Below are positions 17,854 through 28,900 of a DNA stretch of 64,000 nt, one piece after another. The stretch is from Caproiciproducens sp. CPB-2. GTDB taxonomy: Bacteria > Bacillota > Clostridia > Oscillospirales > Acutalibacteraceae. The stretch spans positions 2,914,001 through 2,978,000 of the forward strand of contig NZ_CP142860.1 in NCBI RefSeq assembly GCF_036287215.1. Direction: 5' to 3'. Below the pieces are notes generated by a model. The model was not told the origin of the DNA. It searched no databases and was given only the letters and a program-made list of their open reading frames with translations. Made by a program: the position numbers and the translations under genes. How positions within the stretch are numbered: position 1 is the first letter of the stretch; each line of letters starts with the position of its first letter.

Positions 17854-20463
17854 TTAGAAGAAGTTGAATTCATCTACTGCAAACGCTATATCGATCTGGA
17901 ATTCTTCGCGCGCCGGCATCTGCAAACCAGTTTCATCTGTAATCATCAGATAGTAACTGTCTTTATTGTCATACTTGAGAGGCTTCAGGTTGAACGTACA
18001 CCGGAAGCTCCTGTCCTGGGCGTTGCCGCTTGTTTTGTCGGCGATGATCTTCACCGTGTCACTGACGATCTTTCCGCCCGCATCAGTAAAATACAGCAGA
18101 TAAGTAGCTGCCGTCCTGTTGGTTCCCACCGCTTCCTTCTGATAAAAATTCAGTGAGAAGATCATGTTGCTGATTTTCCGGTTTGCGGAAACAAGGCTGA
18201 CCGTCACCGGCTTCGTGTCGATGCTGGCCTTATCTCGCTGGTAGCCCTTGTAATCATTCCGCAGGAAGTGATAATCAATGACCGGCACTACCATCTCCTG
18301 CAGGCTGATGCCGCCATGCACAAAGTTCATGCCGCCGCCGTTCATCTTAATGCGGATATTCTCGCTCGGCGCATAGGCTTCATAGCCTGCCGGCTGGCCG
18401 ATGAATTTTACCGGCATCAGATATTCCGGCGTCGTTCCTTCGCGGAGGATCGCATAACGCCTGCCGTATTCCACATCACTGCCGTTCCAACTGTCCTTGC
18501 CGACTTTGCTGTCTTCGGAGAGGGGGCTGTAAGTATAGAGGAATCCGTGGTCGGCGGTGATCAGGATATTGGTTCCGCCGAATTCATTGACGATGATGCG
18601 GACGAGATTCATGATCTCCTGTGCCGCGTCCTCACAGGCCGGGAAGACAGAAGTGTCCGACGTGTGCGCCGCTTCGTCGATCTTGTCGTGATAGATATAA
18701 ACAACGTCCATGCCCTTGACAAGTGCCTGTCGGTCAGCACGCTTTAAGCCGATGATGTTTTTATACTGCAATGCCACGCTGTTTGGGTTTGCCGCCTTCA
18801 GAACCTTATCCCGGTTCGTCATATCCGTGGACATTTCATCCGCCAGGACCGCGAGAGTTCCGTTGGGGCGCTCCTGAACCGTCAGTTTTCTGTGAGGCAG
18901 TAGCGCCGCCATGCCAAACGGTGTGATGGTCGGGAAGATCCCCATCATGCCGGAAAGCTCGACTTTGCTCTGCGTTTCCTGCCGAAGAAGCTGCGCGATT
19001 TCCGCCGCGACTTCATAGCGTAGGGCGTCGGAAACGATCACATAGACCTTGCTGTCGGCAGATTTTACCTTTGCGGAATAGAAGCTCTCTTGCAAAGGCA
19101 CGTTGTCAATATGACCTTTCAGGGCGAGTTCGTCGCCCGCGGCGTTTGTCCAGTTCCCGGCGAGGCCGCCCAGGAACCAAACCGAATAGAGCCCTTCCAC
19201 CTGATCAACCACCTGTTTGAACAGGTCGTCAAGCTGAGTATTGGAGGCTTTCAGGCAGCGGATATAGCACAGATGAAACTTGCGGTAACAGGTGTCCATC
19301 CGGTAATAATCTTCGGTATAATCTCTCCATATCTTTTGCGGCTCCACGGTATGGAAGCCAGCGGAATGGTCATGGAAGAACGACTGCATCTTCATCATCT
19401 GCATGATACCGTCATAATAGCAGGAGACTTCATCGTACCATGCCATTGTGCGCCGCTTTTCGATCACAGCGGTGACGGCATCGACCTGAATGATCTGATT
19501 GCCGATCTCCGTCATGATCTTGGTGAGAATGATCTCATTGACGCAGGGGAAGCACTCGGCGTCGGCAAGATCGCTGACCGAGAGCTTTGCGAAGCGCTGT
19601 GGCAGGCGGGTTTCATTCTCCACGAAACGGGCAACCGGATAAAGCCGCGCGGCGTCTTCGCTGTGCAGCCATTCGGAAACGAAATCATAGCAATACGCCT
19701 GATGCGGGATGGAAATGAAATTGTCCAGCCCCATCAGGTATTCCTGCCGCATGGTGCGGGTCGCGGCGGTGAGCAGGATATGTATTGCCAGTCTGCCGAG
19801 GTTGACGTCGTCGCCGTCTTTGTAACCGGTGGCTTGCGAGACCATAGCCCAGAACGGATTCTGCGCTTTGTAGCCCGCCAGAGACTGATAGACCGTGTTT
19901 GCGTCCTTGTCCAGCCCGCCCTTCAGAACCGCGCGGATGATGCTGTTGGGCTGCATATCTTTTAAGCCGCAGGCAGCGGCCATGACCGCCAGATGGAACT
20001 GTGGAGCGGTGGCGATATTCTTCGCAAACGCCGCCACCTTTGCGCGGCGGTCTTTCGCGGAGAAGAAGCTCTTATACTGCCGCACCTGCCGGTGCAGAAT
20101 GGGAGAGGTGGAAAGTCCCATCTCATCCAACCAGATGGAGCCGAGATCGGCGCGGAAATCCTCGCTGTAAAGCTCAATGTTGATGAGCCAGTCATCGTCC
20201 TCTTTCTCAATGCCGAAAGGACGGTAGACAAGATAGTTGCCCGCCGTGTCGTCATGGGACAGCAACTTTTTCACTTCAAAGGTGTTGCCGCCGGTGAGCT
20301 TCACGACCTTCGCGTCGGAAAGTTCGATCTCGTCGATCTTGTCCTCGAACTCCTTGTCCTCGTCGTACCAGAAAATGATGCGGCGGCGGTAAAACTCCGA
20401 CAGCGGAGCCGCAAAGCGTCGGTTCAAGTCCTGTATGATGGAATCTAAATCCATGCTTGCCAT
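17854..20463 (-). CDS. pglZ: BREX alkaline-phosphatase-like protein PglZ
   Basis: This is an 869-residue protein of the BREX type 1 PglZ family. The phosphatase-superfamily metal motifs are visible: VIVSDALRYE near residues 474-484 and ITADHGFLYTY near 634-644. The N-terminal half is helical. The gene uses GC-rich codons like brxC, unlike the neighbour upstream (20490-21728). PglZ is essential for BREX defence and methylation, probably as a scaffold or nuclease-like enzyme working with PglX. The intergenic spacing to the AlbA_2 gene is 26 bases. Confidence 0.95.
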   Translation of the reverse strand: MASMDLDSIIQDLNRRFAAPLSEFYRRRIIFWYDEDKEFEDKIDEIELSDAKVVKLTGGNTFEVKKLLSHDDTAGNYLVYRPFGIEKEDDDWLINIELYSEDFRADLGSIWLDEMGLSTSPILHRQVRQYKSFFSAKDRRAKVAAFAKNIATAPQFHLAVMAAACGLKDMQPNSIIRAVLKGGLDKDANTVYQSLAGYKAQNPFWAMVSQATGYKDGDDVNLGRLAIHILLTAATRTMRQEYLMGLDNFISIPHQAYCYDFVSEWLHSEDAARLYPVARFVENETRLPQRFAKLSVSDLADAECFPCVNEIILTKIMTEIGNQIIQVDAVTAVIEKRRTMAWYDEVSCYYDGIMQMMKMQSFFHDHSAGFHTVEPQKIWRDYTEDYYRMDTCYRKFHLCYIRCLKASNTQLDDLFKQVVDQVEGLYSVWFLGGLAGNWTNAAGDELALKGHIDNVPLQESFYSAKVKSADSKVYVIVSDALRYEVAAEIAQLLRQETQSKVELSGMMGIFPTITPFGMAALLPHRKLTVQERPNGTLAVLADEMSTDMTNRDKVLKAANPNSVALQYKNIIGLKRADRQALVKGMDVVYIYHDKIDEAAHTSDTSVFPACEDAAQEIMNLVRIIVNEFGGTNILITADHGFLYTYSPLSEDSKVGKDSWNGSDVEYGRRYAILREGTTPEYLMPVKFIGQPAGYEAYAPSENIRIKMNGGGMNFVHGGISLQEMVVPVIDYHFLRNDYKGYQRDKASIDTKPVTVSLVSANRKISNMIFSLNFYQKEAVGTNRTAATYLLYFTDAGGKIVSDTVKIIADKTSGNAQDRSFRCTFNLKPLKYDNKDSYYLMITDETGLQMPAREEFQIDIAFAVDEFNFF

Positions 20464-20489
20464 TTGTTTTCCTCCGTCTGCAAGGTGTT

Positions 20490-21728
20490 TTACCTTTCGG
20501 CTATAGTAGGTAAATAGTCCGCGAGGCTTCGGAATGAGAGACCTCGGTATTTTTCATACATATACCTTGCTTTTATTTCATTTGCCTTCGACCAGCCAAA
20601 GCAAAAATATTCCTGCATTTCGGTCGTATTGACATAGCCCTTATCAGCTAACGCCGCATTGTATTCATCGAGCACATCATGTAAATGACATAGGGTAAAC
20701 TCGTTAAATTCTTTTTGGTCTGTTGCATCCTCAAACACAAGAAATGCAACACCCGGTCTCATATCCCATTTTTCGTTATACCAGTTATGTTCAGTTACAG
20801 CGAAGCAATTAAATAGTTTTCCCATTACTGTAGACAGATCAAAGTATAAATAGGTCAAGCTTGATTCCAGTTCATGATACCCGCCCAAATAAACAGTGTC
20901 CGTGGCTGGGAAAGGTATCAGATGCCTGTATCCATCCAGATACAACACCTTCTCTGCATAAAGGATAGTTGTATGATATGTAATAGTGACATCTTTCACT
21001 GCAAAACTCTTATCGGGATTATGGTCGGCGATGTTCCTAACAATGCTGTTTTCACCGTAATCATCGTCATCTTCACAATCACTTATGTGAATCTGAAATT
21101 CAGGGTATAGAGAATGATACCTACACTCGCCATTATTGAAATCGCCTATCCAGTCATCTGGATTATCTAATAAGCGCAGTAACTTCTCATTTACAGACAG
21201 ATCAATTCCGAATCTCTTTCTCCACAAATATTCAATCTTGTCCAAATCGGCAAAAGAGTCTATTGCTGTGTTTGTATCGCCAATTCTTGTGTAGATATAT
21301 CCAGCTTTGACTTCTCTGTCTCTATCCCTGAAGCTTTCAGTAAGAAAATACGGCGTATTTGCAGTGCTTTTTATTATGATTACATCAACAAGATGTTCCG
21401 TCCCATCTTCATTGAAAAGCTTAAGCGTTTGGAGATAGACTGTCGGGCGAATACCACCTGCAAATTTTTTGCCGCGCAAAAAATCAATTAAATGCTGCTG
21501 GTCTTTTCTATTGACATCTGGTACGCCTTTAACCTTTACACCATCGATACTTTTGCTATCGCTTACTCCAATGATAATATAGGCATCTCTTCCAATTTGA
21601 TTATTTGCCATGCAAATAATATCATGAAGAAGATCTGCTTTATTACTATGCCACATTTCCTTGAAGTCCCAATAGTCCCCCTCGGTTTGAAGCGCCACGA
21701 GGTTTTGTATTTCTTCAAATAGCGCCAT
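20490..21728 (-). CDS. AlbA_2 / Schlafen-type ATP-binding protein in the BREX operon
   Basis: This is a 412-residue protein. Residues about 10-130 form an AlbA_2 (divergent AAA-4, Schlafen-core) domain: EGDYWDFKEMWHSNKADLL, then DIICMANNQIGRDAYIIIGV with the conserved Asn, and a later RIGDTNTAID segment. The C-terminal 250 residues are unassigned and look like a sensor or effector region. The gene is AT-rich: the 60 bases from 21601 hold 19 G or C, compared with 35 in the 60 bases from 19981 in pglZ. It lies in line between pglX and pglZ with short gaps, so it is co-expressed with BREX. An accessory role in defence is inferred from position. Confidence 0.8.
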   Translation of the reverse strand: MALFEEIQNLVALQTEGDYWDFKEMWHSNKADLLHDIICMANNQIGRDAYIIIGVSDSKSIDGVKVKGVPDVNRKDQQHLIDFLRGKKFAGGIRPTVYLQTLKLFNEDGTEHLVDVIIIKSTANTPYFLTESFRDRDREVKAGYIYTRIGDTNTAIDSFADLDKIEYLWRKRFGIDLSVNEKLLRLLDNPDDWIGDFNNGECRYHSLYPEFQIHISDCEDDDDYGENSIVRNIADHNPDKSFAVKDVTITYHTTILYAEKVLYLDGYRHLIPFPATDTVYLGGYHELESSLTYLYFDLSTVMGKLFNCFAVTEHNWYNEKWDMRPGVAFLVFEDATDQKEFNEFTLCHLHDVLDEYNAALADKGYVNTTEMQEYFCFGWSKANEIKARYMYEKYRGLSFRSLADYLPTIAER

Positions 21729-21740
21729 TGTAATATCTCC

Positions 21741-24700
21741 TCACTTTATCTTTGCCAGCACGTCTTCAAAGATGGCGTAATTGTGATTGACGCCGTCGTC
21801 CAGGTCGATGCGGATCATCTGGTCGGCCAGGTGGTGTATCTTTTCTTCGTAGAGCCGGATTTCCTCCGCCTGATCCTGCAGCTTGGCAAGCTGTTTGTTC
21901 AGCTTCACCCGCTCGGAAGCGGAGGCGTTTTCCATCCGATGCTCCACATCGGCAATGGCGGTGTGGTAGCGCGCCTGCTGCTCATGCACATAGTCGGTGC
22001 GCATCCGGGCGAGGGTGTCCGGGGCGTAGCGGTGCATATAAATAAGCGCCTTAAAGCCATTTTTCTTGCCGCTGTCAAAGAGCCAGTAGATGGGACGCTT
22101 CTGATAGATCTTCAGATGATCGGCGTAGAAGTCGTTCAGGAAGTAATTGCGGATCACATTCTTCGGCTGACCGCTGCCGCCCAGCGCGTCGGCGATAAAG
22201 CGCAGGTTTTCATCCAGTGTGTCTTTGCCGTAGACCGTTTCGATGAATTTCAAGAACCGTCCGGTGATGTCATCCTCAAAGTATTCGTCGTCGCAGATGG
22301 GGATGATGTTGTCCTTGTCCGGAATGAAGGTCTTGTACTTGGAAGCGTCCCACTCGCCGCCCGCATAGGCAAGGCCCTCCACATCCAGTGAATACCGCCC
22401 GAACATACAGCCCACAGCATAGGAAAGGAGACTCTTGATGTCTCGTTTCAGGTCAGCCTTGCGGACGGTAACATCCTTGTCATCTTCCTCCGGCGTCAGC
22501 TCATCCTGCAAACCGTAGATGTCGATGAAGATACGGTTCAGCTCTTCCTCGTTGGCTTTGAGGGTACTAAAGCGCCTGTCAGTCTCTCGTTCCCACGCAT
22601 TAAAGGCTTGAACGATAGGCGCGCTTGTCTTACTCCATTCAGTTACCACCGTACCCTCGGCAATATCATCTGAAACCATCAACGGCTGCGCTTCTTCATA
22701 ATTTCCACAGGCAGCGATAAGCGGGTGCGTTTTGAAATCCCATGAGGTTTCAAAAGAATCCCAATCGGATTTTGAGATACCGATACATTGCCTTACAAGA
22801 CTATCCCCTGTTTTTAAAGCTTGAGCATCCATAATAAATGGAGTAGCTCGTATATCATCTACGTTTTTGTTCATTGTGGCTGATACAATATTTAGAAACA
22901 TTGTATTTACTTTGCTATTCATCAATCCTAACGCATATAGCAAGGTATTATCGTCATCGGTGAACGCGCAATGTGCACCTGATCCAAAAATTGCTCCAAT
23001 ATCAGTCCATCTAAATGATAAAGAACCGCTTGTTAGCGCAGACCATGTAATCCCCTGTCTGAAATAAAACTGTGTGTTCTGAATTGTACGTGATGCACTT
23101 CGATATAGCTTTGTGGCATATGCTTTAATTTCCTTCCCGTCATCTTTGTAATTGATGACCCATTCCAAATTTCCATACCATTTTCGGTATGCCCCACCTT
23201 TATTTATGGGAAACCATTTTTTGCTAAAATTGCATCTTTGTATAAGACTTCCTGCTGTTACATTAATTTCAAACCATAGCTTAAGAAAACGGTCATTGTC
23301 AGATGTTGCCAACCCATGCCTTGGAACTACCGTGTTACCAATAGCCTGATTATCATATGCCGTATAAACGCTTTGGCTAACCCAGTATGCAATCGGTGAG
23401 CCGGGAATTTTTGTGTAGTTTTCTTGTGCTGCGGTATAACAACCACGGTTCTCAAAAAAACGCTGTTCTCTGACTTCTATTGATTCGACCTCGACGAGTT
23501 TTTCAAACAAGCGGCGGTAACTACCTCTATACCCAGATATGTGTGCTTTTCCTATTACAAATGATGTGGTTCCAAAATCCGAACCAAAAATACCTCGACC
23601 TGGATGGACCATGCTTGTTATTGTATTATTGTTGATAATGCTCTTTCGCAATTTTTCATAGCTGGATAAAAACATCCATACAGGAATATTGATCATTGCC
23701 ATGTATCCATAAGACTTGCACATGGAAATAGTCTTTTCCATGCAAACTGTACTCATATCTGACTTAGTATCAGGGTAATTGCCCTTTACATAGTCGGAAA
23801 GCTTAACACTCATACCGTTTGACCCCATATACGGCGGATTTGTGCAGACGACGCTATACTTCTGCGTCATAGCCTGCGCCACCTGAACAAAGGGCAATAG
23901 GTCATTGTTAATCGGTAAGTTAAACATGCTGATCTCATTCCTGATGGCGTCAAAGCGGGCATACAGTGCGTCAAAATCAACCAGCGTGATATCGAGGATA
24001 GAACCATATTCCTTGGCGTCACGCATTTCGGGGATGAGTGTGTTCATAGCCTCTTTCAGCGTCGGGTCTCCGTGGACGAAGTATTCCACCATGGCGGGGT
24101 CAAGCCCGTTGCTCTCGCGGATAGCGTAGACGTGCGGCTGGAGCTCGCGGCTGAAGAAGCGGCTGTCATACTGCCGAGCCTTCATTATGACGGAAAAATA
24201 AGCGAGCTGCGCCGCCCGGTCATCGATATCGAGACCATAGAGGTTATTTTCAATGATGCTTTTCACCGCGTCTCGGTTGTTATAGCCGTAGGAGCTGTAA
24301 ATTTGCATGAGTACGTCGAACATGTAGACGAGGATATGGCCGCTGCCCATACAGGGGTCGATGCACTTGATGTCTTCAGGCTTCAGGCTTTTATAGCTTT
24401 CCCGAATCTTCGTAAGCTCCGCCTGGACTTCCGGCTCCTGCTCTGCTTCGTCAAGATAATATTTCCAGTTTGCTTTCAAGGTCTCTGCCTTTTTAGCTGA
24501 GCTGGAATCAAATGAGAAATGGCTGAAATCAACTTTTTCAAAAGAGAAACCAGGTTTATTTTCTGCCTTCAAATGCTCCAGCCACAGTCTGCCCAAGCTG
24601 TTCTCTACCATATAGCGGACGATCCAGTCCGGCGTGAAAAGCTGGGTAGCGGCGGGAATGTTCTCCTTTGTGATCTTGATGTTCTTTTTCAGGTCGGCAA

Positions 24701-25355
24701 ACACCTTGTCCTTGGGCTCGGTGTTGTAGTACTGATACAGCCAGCCGATGATCTGCACCTGGTCTTTCCAATCTTCTTCGGGGATGAGCATAATCATCTG
24801 TTCCAGAACGCTGCCCTCGCGGAGCAGGTTGTCCGGGAAAAGCAACTCCGTATAGTCGCTGATACGCTGGAACATACCGGGCAGAATGTCGGAGAGCGCG
24901 TTGCATTGGGTGATAATCAGATACTTGAAAAGGGCTTCGTCGTCGTTCTTCTCTTTCAGCGCGTAGACCTTGTCCATGTCCAGCCCGTCAAGATCAAGAT
25001 GAATGGCCTCGGCCAGAATCTGCGGTTTGAAGCTCCCTTCGTCGTCCGTGAATACGCGGACGTGGGACGGCAGATAGCCATTGACCTCCATGAACCGCAG
25101 GGCGGAGAAGCGGTTGAACCATGTGTAGGCCACTTCTTCCATGACCTGTTCATAGTCCTCGCGTTTAATCTTTGCGATCAGCGCCTGCCGCTGTTTCTTT
25201 TCATCTGGAGAGAGCAGACGCCCGTTTACGCTGTCGGCATTGGCGTCAACGATCTCTTTTTCGGTTATTCCGAACTGCTGCGCTTTCTGACTGACGCGAG
25301 AGATGAGTTCCCGCCGCGCCCAGACAGCGTATTTTTTAATTGCGTTCTTATCCAT
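21741..25355 (-). CDS. pglX: BREX adenine-specific DNA methyltransferase PglX
   Basis: This is a 1204-residue class I methyltransferase of BREX type 1. The SAM-binding motif CIDPCMGSGHILVYMFD is near residues 328-344 and the catalytic TNPPYMGSNG near 502-511. PglX methylates a 6-7-bp non-palindromic site on the host chromosome, which marks self DNA. The part after NPPY, about residues 515-915 (roughly 22600-23800), is much more AT-rich than both flanks, which fits exchange of the recognition domain. The C-terminus carries a coiled coil (EVEHRMENASASERVKLNK-like). The frame is intact. Confidence 0.96.
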   Translation of the reverse strand: MDKNAIKKYAVWARRELISRVSQKAQQFGITEKEIVDANADSVNGRLLSPDEKKQRQALIAKIKREDYEQVMEEVAYTWFNRFSALRFMEVNGYLPSHVRVFTDDEGSFKPQILAEAIHLDLDGLDMDKVYALKEKNDDEALFKYLIITQCNALSDILPGMFQRISDYTELLFPDNLLREGSVLEQMIMLIPEEDWKDQVQIIGWLYQYYNTEPKDKVFADLKKNIKITKENIPAATQLFTPDWIVRYMVENSLGRLWLEHLKAENKPGFSFEKVDFSHFSFDSSSAKKAETLKANWKYYLDEAEQEPEVQAELTKIRESYKSLKPEDIKCIDPCMGSGHILVYMFDVLMQIYSSYGYNNRDAVKSIIENNLYGLDIDDRAAQLAYFSVIMKARQYDSRFFSRELQPHVYAIRESNGLDPAMVEYFVHGDPTLKEAMNTLIPEMRDAKEYGSILDITLVDFDALYARFDAIRNEISMFNLPINNDLLPFVQVAQAMTQKYSVVCTNPPYMGSNGMSVKLSDYVKGNYPDTKSDMSTVCMEKTISMCKSYGYMAMINIPVWMFLSSYEKLRKSIINNNTITSMVHPGRGIFGSDFGTTSFVIGKAHISGYRGSYRRLFEKLVEVESIEVREQRFFENRGCYTAAQENYTKIPGSPIAYWVSQSVYTAYDNQAIGNTVVPRHGLATSDNDRFLKLWFEINVTAGSLIQRCNFSKKWFPINKGGAYRKWYGNLEWVINYKDDGKEIKAYATKLYRSASRTIQNTQFYFRQGITWSALTSGSLSFRWTDIGAIFGSGAHCAFTDDDNTLLYALGLMNSKVNTMFLNIVSATMNKNVDDIRATPFIMDAQALKTGDSLVRQCIGISKSDWDSFETSWDFKTHPLIAACGNYEEAQPLMVSDDIAEGTVVTEWSKTSAPIVQAFNAWERETDRRFSTLKANEEELNRIFIDIYGLQDELTPEEDDKDVTVRKADLKRDIKSLLSYAVGCMFGRYSLDVEGLAYAGGEWDASKYKTFIPDKDNIIPICDDEYFEDDITGRFLKFIETVYGKDTLDENLRFIADALGGSGQPKNVIRNYFLNDFYADHLKIYQKRPIYWLFDSGKKNGFKALIYMHRYAPDTLARMRTDYVHEQQARYHTAIADVEHRMENASASERVKLNKQLAKLQDQAEEIRLYEEKIHHLADQMIRIDLDDGVNHNYAIFEDVLAKIK

Positions 25356-25373
25356 GGGTTTACCTCCATGTGT

Positions 25374-25958
25374 TTAAAACTCGGTTAGAATACCCCTGCC
25401 GGTTTTCTTGTGGAATTCCCATTTATGCCCGGTAGGACTAACAACCTTACTCAAAGCAGAAATTTCAGCAGCTGTTTTTTCGCAGAAGTTTGGCCTGTTC
25501 AACTTATAGTTCCGGACAAATATCTGCGCACAATCTTCCATACTCACATCAAAAGGTGGGTAGAGTGCCATCGGAACGGTATTATACGAGAGTTTCCCAT
25601 GCATATAACTCAAGCTGATTAGCTTTGATGTACCATTGCTACCTTTTCCTGCGATAATAGCGCAAAATGGCATCGCCGCTATCACATCCAACTGTAGGCT
25701 TTCTATCCTTGCGTAAAAATCAGTAATAACCTTGAGAAAGGAATCTACATTCAATCCGTCCATCCCTATTTTTTCGCTGTCAATAGTAACAGCTTTTTCA
25801 ATGGCAGCATTACCTGCAGCGGCGAATGCGAGATGCTCGTTGATAACTGTCACTTTTTGCATGTTGTCGTCAATGAATGCTCCCTCTTTTGTGGAACTGC
25901 GCTTGTCACCGCATAAGATGATGACATCAGATTCCTCAATGCCAAAAATAACACTCAT
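25374..25958 (-). CDS. Proteasome-like Ntn-hydrolase family protein in the BREX operon
   Basis: This is a 194-residue protein. The N-terminus MSVIFGIEESDVIILCGDKR, then KVTVINEHLAFAAAGNAA, follows the proteasome beta / HslV pattern. If Met1 is removed, Ser becomes residue 1, the potential N-terminal nucleophile. Asp falls at 17, Arg at 19 and Lys at 34 (33 in proteasomes), and a Gly after the strand pair lies at the expected place. No propeptide is needed, as in HslV. No HslU partner is present. The gene is co-oriented in the 615-base gap between brxC and pglX and is AT-richer than both. Fold assignment is moderately sure; protease or amidase activity is inference. Confidence 0.65.
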   Translation of the reverse strand: MSVIFGIEESDVIILCGDKRSSTKEGAFIDDNMQKVTVINEHLAFAAAGNAAIEKAVTIDSEKIGMDGLNVDSFLKVITDFYARIESLQLDVIAAMPFCAIIAGKGSNGTSKLISLSYMHGKLSYNTVPMALYPPFDVSMEDCAQIFVRNYKLNRPNFCEKTAAEISALSKVVSPTGHKWEFHKKTGRGILTEF

Positions 25959-25969
25959 ATTGAGCTCCC

Positions 25970-28900
25970 TTAGTTGAGCTTAATTCCATCGCAGTTTTTC
26001 ATCAACGCTTTGAGCTGTGCGCGCATTTTCTCCACATAGTCGTCAATGTCCGCTTCACTTTCAAGCTGTTTGGCGGGAAAAACGATCTGACGGTTATAAG
26101 CCCGGATGATTTTTTTTGGCGCCGGTTTCCCCGCGGGAGTCGGGGCGGGAGTCGGAGCCGGTTTGTTCAGAATCTCCAGTTTACTGCAAGCCTCATCCTT
26201 TTGCTCCAGCATGGAGGGAACAAGGCCGTCCAGCAGCGCGAGGCTCTGAAGCTCCTTGATCCTCTGCTTGCGCTGGTCATAGAAAGTGTCTGCCGTTGTA
26301 ATAACAGTTTTGCAATCGGGATTGCTTCCCGCCGCGCGGTGGATCGCTTCCATACACTGACGGACAATCTCCACCAGTTCATCGCGCTTAGCGGCGAGCA
26401 GGCGGTCATGTCCCTCGTGGACGGTACGCATCAGGTCGTTCAGTTCGGGAATGCGCTTGTAAACATATTTTGAATCGCCGACGTTCACGACGATAAACAG
26501 GCGAATCTGATTCAGTGCGGTATTGGCTTCTGGCTCTTTGGAAAGGTAGTCCAGTTCGTTTGCCAAATCCCGTTCCAGCTTCACCGCAGAATCAAATACA
26601 GTAACCTGATTTTTGAAGAAACCTTCGACCTGCGCCATATCATCCTTGTTGTCGAGCAGGTCATCCGCCTTTTTCAGAACACGATCAATGAGCGCAATAT
26701 TATCCTTCTGCTGGGAGAGCACATCGTCGATCAGCGTAATGGCGTTTTGAACCAGCGCATGGTCGGGGTATTTGTGACCTTCGTACCGCTTTTCCAGTTC
26801 CGCATCATGCTCTTTCTGCTTTGTGAACCTGTCGATGATAAAGGCTATCAGACCGTCCTCATCGGCAGGGACGTCCATCACATCAAAATAGCTGCGGAGG
26901 AACTCTTTGACGGCCTTCATTTTTGCCGCTGTGACGATCTGCCTTGTGGAGACAATCGTTTTGCCGATCTCGCTCTTTTTCCGAAGCATATCCGGCAGCT
27001 TCGGGTTGTTGGGCTGAATCGTCGTACCTGCATATTTGACGGTGACTTTCTGGTCGTAGATCAACTGCGCCATGACTGCGGCAATGTCGATTTCTTTCCA
27101 GCCGTATGGAATTGCCTGATAGCGGCTCTGAATATCGGCCATGGAAGTGGGAAGATTCTTGCGGAACTGCATTTCCAGATGTTCTTCTATTTTCGCGGCA
27201 GCTCCGCTGTTCTTGGGAACGCCCATCGTCTGCTGTACCTGGCCGGTTAATATCTTTACAATGTCTTCATCAGATTCCGCGTTTTCTTCTATCAGGTCAA
27301 GGCCGCTGTAAACATGGGAGACGAGGTATTCGAGCGCACTGTCAATCTTTGCTTTGGTATCTCCGCCCTTAAAGGTCAGACGTTCTCCGTCCACATAAGA
27401 TTCGGCGGAATCAATCGCTTTGCGCAGCTCCTCCATGGCAGTCTGCTCATAGGCAGTCGCCTCGTCCTGCTGGTCGCGGATAATATCCTGCACAGATTTC
27501 GGAAGCTGCGCGACGTTCCGCTGCTTCACATATTTGCGTATCTTCATGGCGCTTTCCAGCGCTTCGTAGTAATCGGTCTCACCGAGCACCACAATCGCTT
27601 GGCCGGAAGATTCGCTCATGAGCCGCAGCTCGGATTTATCAACGGCGTCCGTTGCGACCGTCAGGAACCGCAGGCGCATACCGCCTGTGGCCGCACCGAC
27701 GATCACGCCGTCTACCATCTTGTCAAAGTCAAAATCGTATTTCCCAAACCGGAATTTCTTTGTTGTGTAAATATCACCGTAAATCATCTGAGCGATCCGC
27801 TCCACAATGGAGGAGGTATCGACAGGCGTGTTCTTGACCTCGCGCTGAATATCCTGTTCCTCGTCCGTGAGGAAATTATATGTGTCACCGGTGCGGCCAA
27901 TGTAGTTCTGGCTGTGTAGCCTGTCCAGAGACGCGCTTACGGCTGCCCGCAGCGTAATCTTATCGGTGCGGATGTCGTCGGCCATCAGAATGATGATATT
28001 ATCCAGGTTGGCGGGGATGTCGTCCACATAGCGAATCAGATACAGCAGTTTGAGAACGTCCACGTCGTACTGCTCGATGCCCGCGTCGGAATCGGCTGCT
28101 CTCTGGCAACGCTCAATAACCCGGCGGATCGAACCGTCAAGAAAGGTATGTACAGTGTCGTAGAAACGGAAGAACGGGACAAGCGTGTACTCGTCACATT
28201 CCTGCACCTTCTGGGCGCACTCCTGGAAACCGGAGAGCATAGAACGCTCGCCGCCTGACAGATGCTTGCCGGAATTGCCGTGCTTGCGGATCTCCGCAAA
28301 AACCTTTTGGATAATGATAAATTGATAAGGCACAAACGGATAATCCGTTGCAAATTCCGCTGCACCGCTGAACCCTTTAATATCCAGTCTTGAATCGGAA
28401 AAGCTGAACAGGTTGCGCAGCACAGAATCATTCTCGTTATAAAGTGTCTCCAGTCGGGGAGCGACCTCGGTTTTTTTCTTCAGGATACGTTTCTGAATGA
28501 CTTCATCAACCGATGAAGAAGACAGTGAAAGGCGGGTTTTGAAACGAGCCTGAATGCGGGAAAATTCATCCGAGCGAACTTTGATGATCTCGTCTATCGC
28601 TTCCTGACCGGTGCATACGACCCACACCTTTCCGCCGCACTCACTGCCGATCTTTTCCGTAAGCGATTGCAGATTCAGCAGCATATCCGTATCGGTTCCG
28701 ACGTACTGGCCGACTTCATCGACCATAAACAGCAGCCTGAAATTCTTGGGCTTGCTGTCTGTATATTCCTTGATGTCCTCGACCAATCTGGCAATGCTGA
28801 ACTCGACAGAGGTTTTGTCATTAAACCAGTTCCGGGCATCTTCCTCGCTCATGTCCATGACTTCCATCAGCGTGGGGATAATGTATTTTCCGTTGAACGC

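Noticed and set aside
25374..25958. A true HslV protease
   Set aside because: The nucleophile would be Ser rather than Thr, no HslU gene is near and the C-terminal half differs. I keep only the Ntn-hydrolase-like call.
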